From Candidatus Brevundimonas phytovorans (GTDB lineage: Bacteria; Pseudomonadota; Alphaproteobacteria; Caulobacterales; Caulobacteraceae): 64,000 nt of DNA. The stretch covers positions 560,501 to 624,500 of the forward strand of contig CP119309.1 of the NCBI GenBank assembly GCA_029203145.1, written 5' to 3'. Both the position numbers and the translations under genes were made by a program. A model generated the notes under the pieces. The model was not told the origin of the DNA. It worked only from the letters and a program-made list of their open reading frames with translations, and searched no databases. Positions 60,733 through 64,000 of the stretch are shown here, piece after piece (positions within the stretch are counted from its first letter, which is position 1; each line of letters begins with the position of its first letter).

Positions 60733-61662
60733 CTAGGCCGGCTGCTCGATCTCGCTGGGGTCGATTTCATAGACGGTCGAGCAGTATTCGCAGGATGCGC
60801 GGATCTTGCCGTCTTCTTCGACCATTTCGATGCGATCTTCCGGGGGGAAGGACTGCATCACGGCCACGATGCGCTCCTTGGAGCAGCGGCAGACGGCGCT
60901 AAGGGCCTGCGCGCCCTCAAGCCGCACCCCATCCTCATGGAACAGGCGGAACAGCAGGGTCTCAGCGCTGATGGTCGGGTCGATCAGTTCGTCGTCGCCC
61001 AGGGTGAAGAAGAGGGCGCGGGTGCGCTCCCATACCTCTTCGGTCGAACCACGGGCGTCATCGCTGGCGATGACCTGGATCATGGCCCCGCCCGCACGCC
61101 AGGCGGTTCCGGCCTCGGTCGTCACCTGACCCACGGCCAGGCGCACCTTGGTCGGCACCTGCTCCGACTGGGTGAAGTAGTGCTCGGCGCACAGCGACAG
61201 GCTTTCGCCCTCGATCGGGGTGATGCCCTGGGTGCGTTCGAAGTCCTCGCCGCGGTCCAGGGTCATGATGAAGACGCCCTGACCCAGCAGGGTCTGGGCG
61301 CCGGGGCGGGTGAAGCCCTCGGAGGCCTTGGCCACTTCTTCCGGGTCAAAGCGGCAGAAGCCGCGCAGCGTGCCGGCGGTGTCGTAGTCGGCCACGACAT
61401 AGCGCACCGGGCCGTCGCCCTGGGCCTGGACGATCAGGCGGCCCTGGAACTTCAGCGCCGAGCCGACGATGGCGGCCAGGACGCAGGCCTCGCCCAGCAG
61501 GGCGGCGACCGGCTCGGGATAGTCATGGGCCGACAGGATCTTGTCCACGACCTCGCCCAGCCGCACCAGGCGGCCGCGCACGGGCCAGCCGTCGATCTGG
61601 AAGGCGGCGGCGAGGTTGTCGGTCGGGGCGGGGGGTTGAGCGACGGGCGCGTGATCGGTCAC
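60733..61662 (-). CDS. hslO: Redox-regulated chaperone Hsp33
   Basis: A 309-residue Hsp33 holdase, active under oxidative stress. The zinc/redox switch is at the C-terminus: VCRCSKERI and SCEYCSTVY (CxC and CxxC). Upstream, GQVTTEAGTAWRAGGAMIQV and LFRLFHEDGVRLEG are typical. The GTG at 61662 (MTDHAPVAQPP) has AGGA upstream; the 75 extra codons to 61887 are non-family. Confidence 0.95.
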   Translation of the reverse strand: MTDHAPVAQPPAPTDNLAAAFQIDGWPVRGRLVRLGEVVDKILSAHDYPEPVAALLGEACVLAAIVGSALKFQGRLIVQAQGDGPVRYVVADYDTAGTLRGFCRFDPEEVAKASEGFTRPGAQTLLGQGVFIMTLDRGEDFERTQGITPIEGESLSLCAEHYFTQSEQVPTKVRLAVGQVTTEAGTAWRAGGAMIQVIASDDARGSTEEVWERTRALFFTLGDDELIDPTISAETLLFRLFHEDGVRLEGAQALSAVCRCSKERIVAVMQSFPPEDRIEMVEEDGKIRASCEYCSTVYEIDPSEIEQPA

Positions 61663-61849
61663 GGCGGAGATCCTGGAAATAAGGCGAAACTGTCTGGAAG
61701 CGGCGCAACATAGGGAGCCGGTTCCCGCTTGGTAAGGGGGCAGGCGATCCCCGGCGCCGGCTTGCAGCTTGGCGGTTTGTGTCGGAACCTCTTTCGGCGC
61801 GGTTCGCTCCTGTCCTGACGACAGTGGTTTCGACGAGAAGAGGTTGCCG

Positions 61850-62389
61850 ATGGTTCGACAGTTCAACGCCGTGGACGAGGTCCGCAAACATCCTGGCCTC
61901 GCCGCCGGCGTCGTCGCCGTACTGGCGGGAGTGGGCGTCGCCGCCCTTCTGCTGAATCAGCGCTCGGGCCCGACGCGCTATGAGCGGCTGCGCGAACGGG
62001 TTGATCCACGAGGCTGGTTCGACGCCGAGGCTCTGCGCCACCGCTTTGACGACATCGCGCGCGGGGTGCGTCACGGCGCCGACGACCTGACCCATCGCGC
62101 CGCCGATCTGGGCGGTTATGCTGGGGAACGCGCTGGTCGCTTCGGCCATGATGCGCGGGCTCAGGCCGAGCACTGGCTGCACGCCTCGCGCCGGAAATCG
62201 CGCAAGCCGATGAAGCGCTACGCCAAGCAGGCGCGTCGCTATGCTGAGGATGCGGGCGACTTTGCGCGTGATCACGCCAAGGAAGGCGGGGCTTTGCTGG
62301 CCGTGGCCACCATCGCCGCCGCCATTGGCGCCGCCGCCCTGGAAAGTCGCCGCAAGGGCGAAGGATCGCGCGGCTTCGGCAAGTTGTGA
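61850..62389 (+). CDS. Uncharacterised membrane-anchored protein
   Basis: A 179-residue protein with an N-terminal helix (LAAGVVAVLAGVGVAALLL), a long charged helical middle rich in Arg, Ala, Asp and His (RFDDIARGVRHGADDLTHRA, RRKSRKPMKRYAKQARRYAE), and a C-terminal helix (GGALLAVATIAAAIGAAALE). The middle resembles apolipoprotein-like or phasin-like amphipathic repeats, as in membrane stress proteins, but no family is certain. A weak GGAAC-N16-CGCT sequence upstream might be an ECF sigma site. AGAAGAGG precedes the ATG. Confidence 0.75.
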   Translation: MVRQFNAVDEVRKHPGLAAGVVAVLAGVGVAALLLNQRSGPTRYERLRERVDPRGWFDAEALRHRFDDIARGVRHGADDLTHRAADLGGYAGERAGRFGHDARAQAEHWLHASRRKSRKPMKRYAKQARRYAEDAGDFARDHAKEGGALLAVATIAAAIGAAALESRRKGEGSRGFGKL

Positions 62390-62415
62390 CGTTTTTTGGA
62401 AAATTCGTGCGGGAA

Positions 62416-62437
62416 GGGGCGCTTGGGCGCCCCTTTT
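62416..62437 (+). terminator. Rho-independent terminator
   Basis: GGGGCGC, loop TTGG, GCGCCCC, then TTTT: a perfect 7-bp stem 27 bp after the stop of the preceding membrane protein gene. Confidence 0.9.
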
Positions 62438-62474
62438 CGTTGCTGCAAGTGCGAAGGTAAGCTAGGTCCGGGGC

Positions 62475-64000
<1,526 letters not shown>

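Noticed and set aside
61784..61808. GGAAC-N16-CGCT before the 61850 gene as an EcfG/SigT promoter
   Set aside because: The -35 is good but the -10 has a mismatch to CGTT; too weak to list as a site on its own.

Overview
The window is about 64 kb of GC-rich chromosome with almost no non-coding space. It suggests an alphaproteobacterium of the Caulobacteraceae, most likely Brevundimonas or a close relative. This rests on a DUF2312/GapR nucleoid protein, a TacA-like sigma-54 activator a few kilobases from gapR (the same relative order I recall from Caulobacter), a split pntAA-pntAB-pntB transhydrogenase, an aa3-oxidase subunit IV and an E. coli-type SerA. The genus is an inference; no rRNA gene, tRNA gene or CRISPR array was seen.

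Layout. 1-2.3 kb (minus strand): an OmpR-type regulator, a secreted LysM/FecR protein and the start of a CHASE2 protein form one signalling operon. 2.4-7.3 kb (minus): an envelope operon of MsbA-like flippase, DUF374 acyltransferase, WaaA and LpxK. 7.4-11.4 kb: a plus-strand tyrosine phosphatase, two tiny membrane proteins, then pmbA-cysQ-like-DUF4170 and a MAPEG protein. 11.4-23.9 kb (minus): M14 carboxypeptidase, a large chemoreceptor, ubiD, small regulator/membrane genes, aldo/keto reductase, hydrolase, Tat-exported gamma-glutamyltransferase, orphan exbD and folE. 24-28.5 kb: cysS, a lytic transglycosylase lipoprotein, rpmJ, gapR and a small gene that appears to start with CTG. 28.5-30.4 kb: palindromic repeats and an intact IS1182-family element with inverted repeats and a 4-bp target duplication. 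30.4-36.8 kb: hypotheticals, an SDR, DUF805, the TacA-like regulator, DUF4153 and the cytochrome oxidase subunit. 37-41 kb: the transhydrogenase operon with three extra small envelope genes inside it. 41-47.7 kb: cupin, DUF1801, amidohydrolase, HdeD, WYL regulator, an M1-type gluzincin lipoprotein and a universal stress protein behind an FNR/FixK box. 47.7-50.8 kb: a ScfR/RamB-type regulator divergent from isocitrate lyase, with palindromic operator candidates between them. 50.8-53.1 kb: an MHYT hybrid kinase. 53.2-59.9 kb: phoR-pstC-pstA-pstB-phoU-phoB with a Pho box before pstC. 60-64 kb: a frameshifted CPBP protease gene, hslO, a small membrane protein, and a gene fusing a SerB-like phosphatase to SerA that runs off the window edge.

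Functional themes are envelope biogenesis (lipid A transport and Kdo transfer, murein hydrolase), sensing (chemoreceptor, two-component systems, CHASE2/FecR), phosphate starvation, the glyoxylate bypass and redox supply (PntAB). The points most worth a second look are the SerB-SerA fusion, the operator triplet at aceA, the CTG-start candidate after gapR, the base-precise IS insertion, the single-base frameshift in the CPBP gene, and the small genes embedded in the pnt operon.
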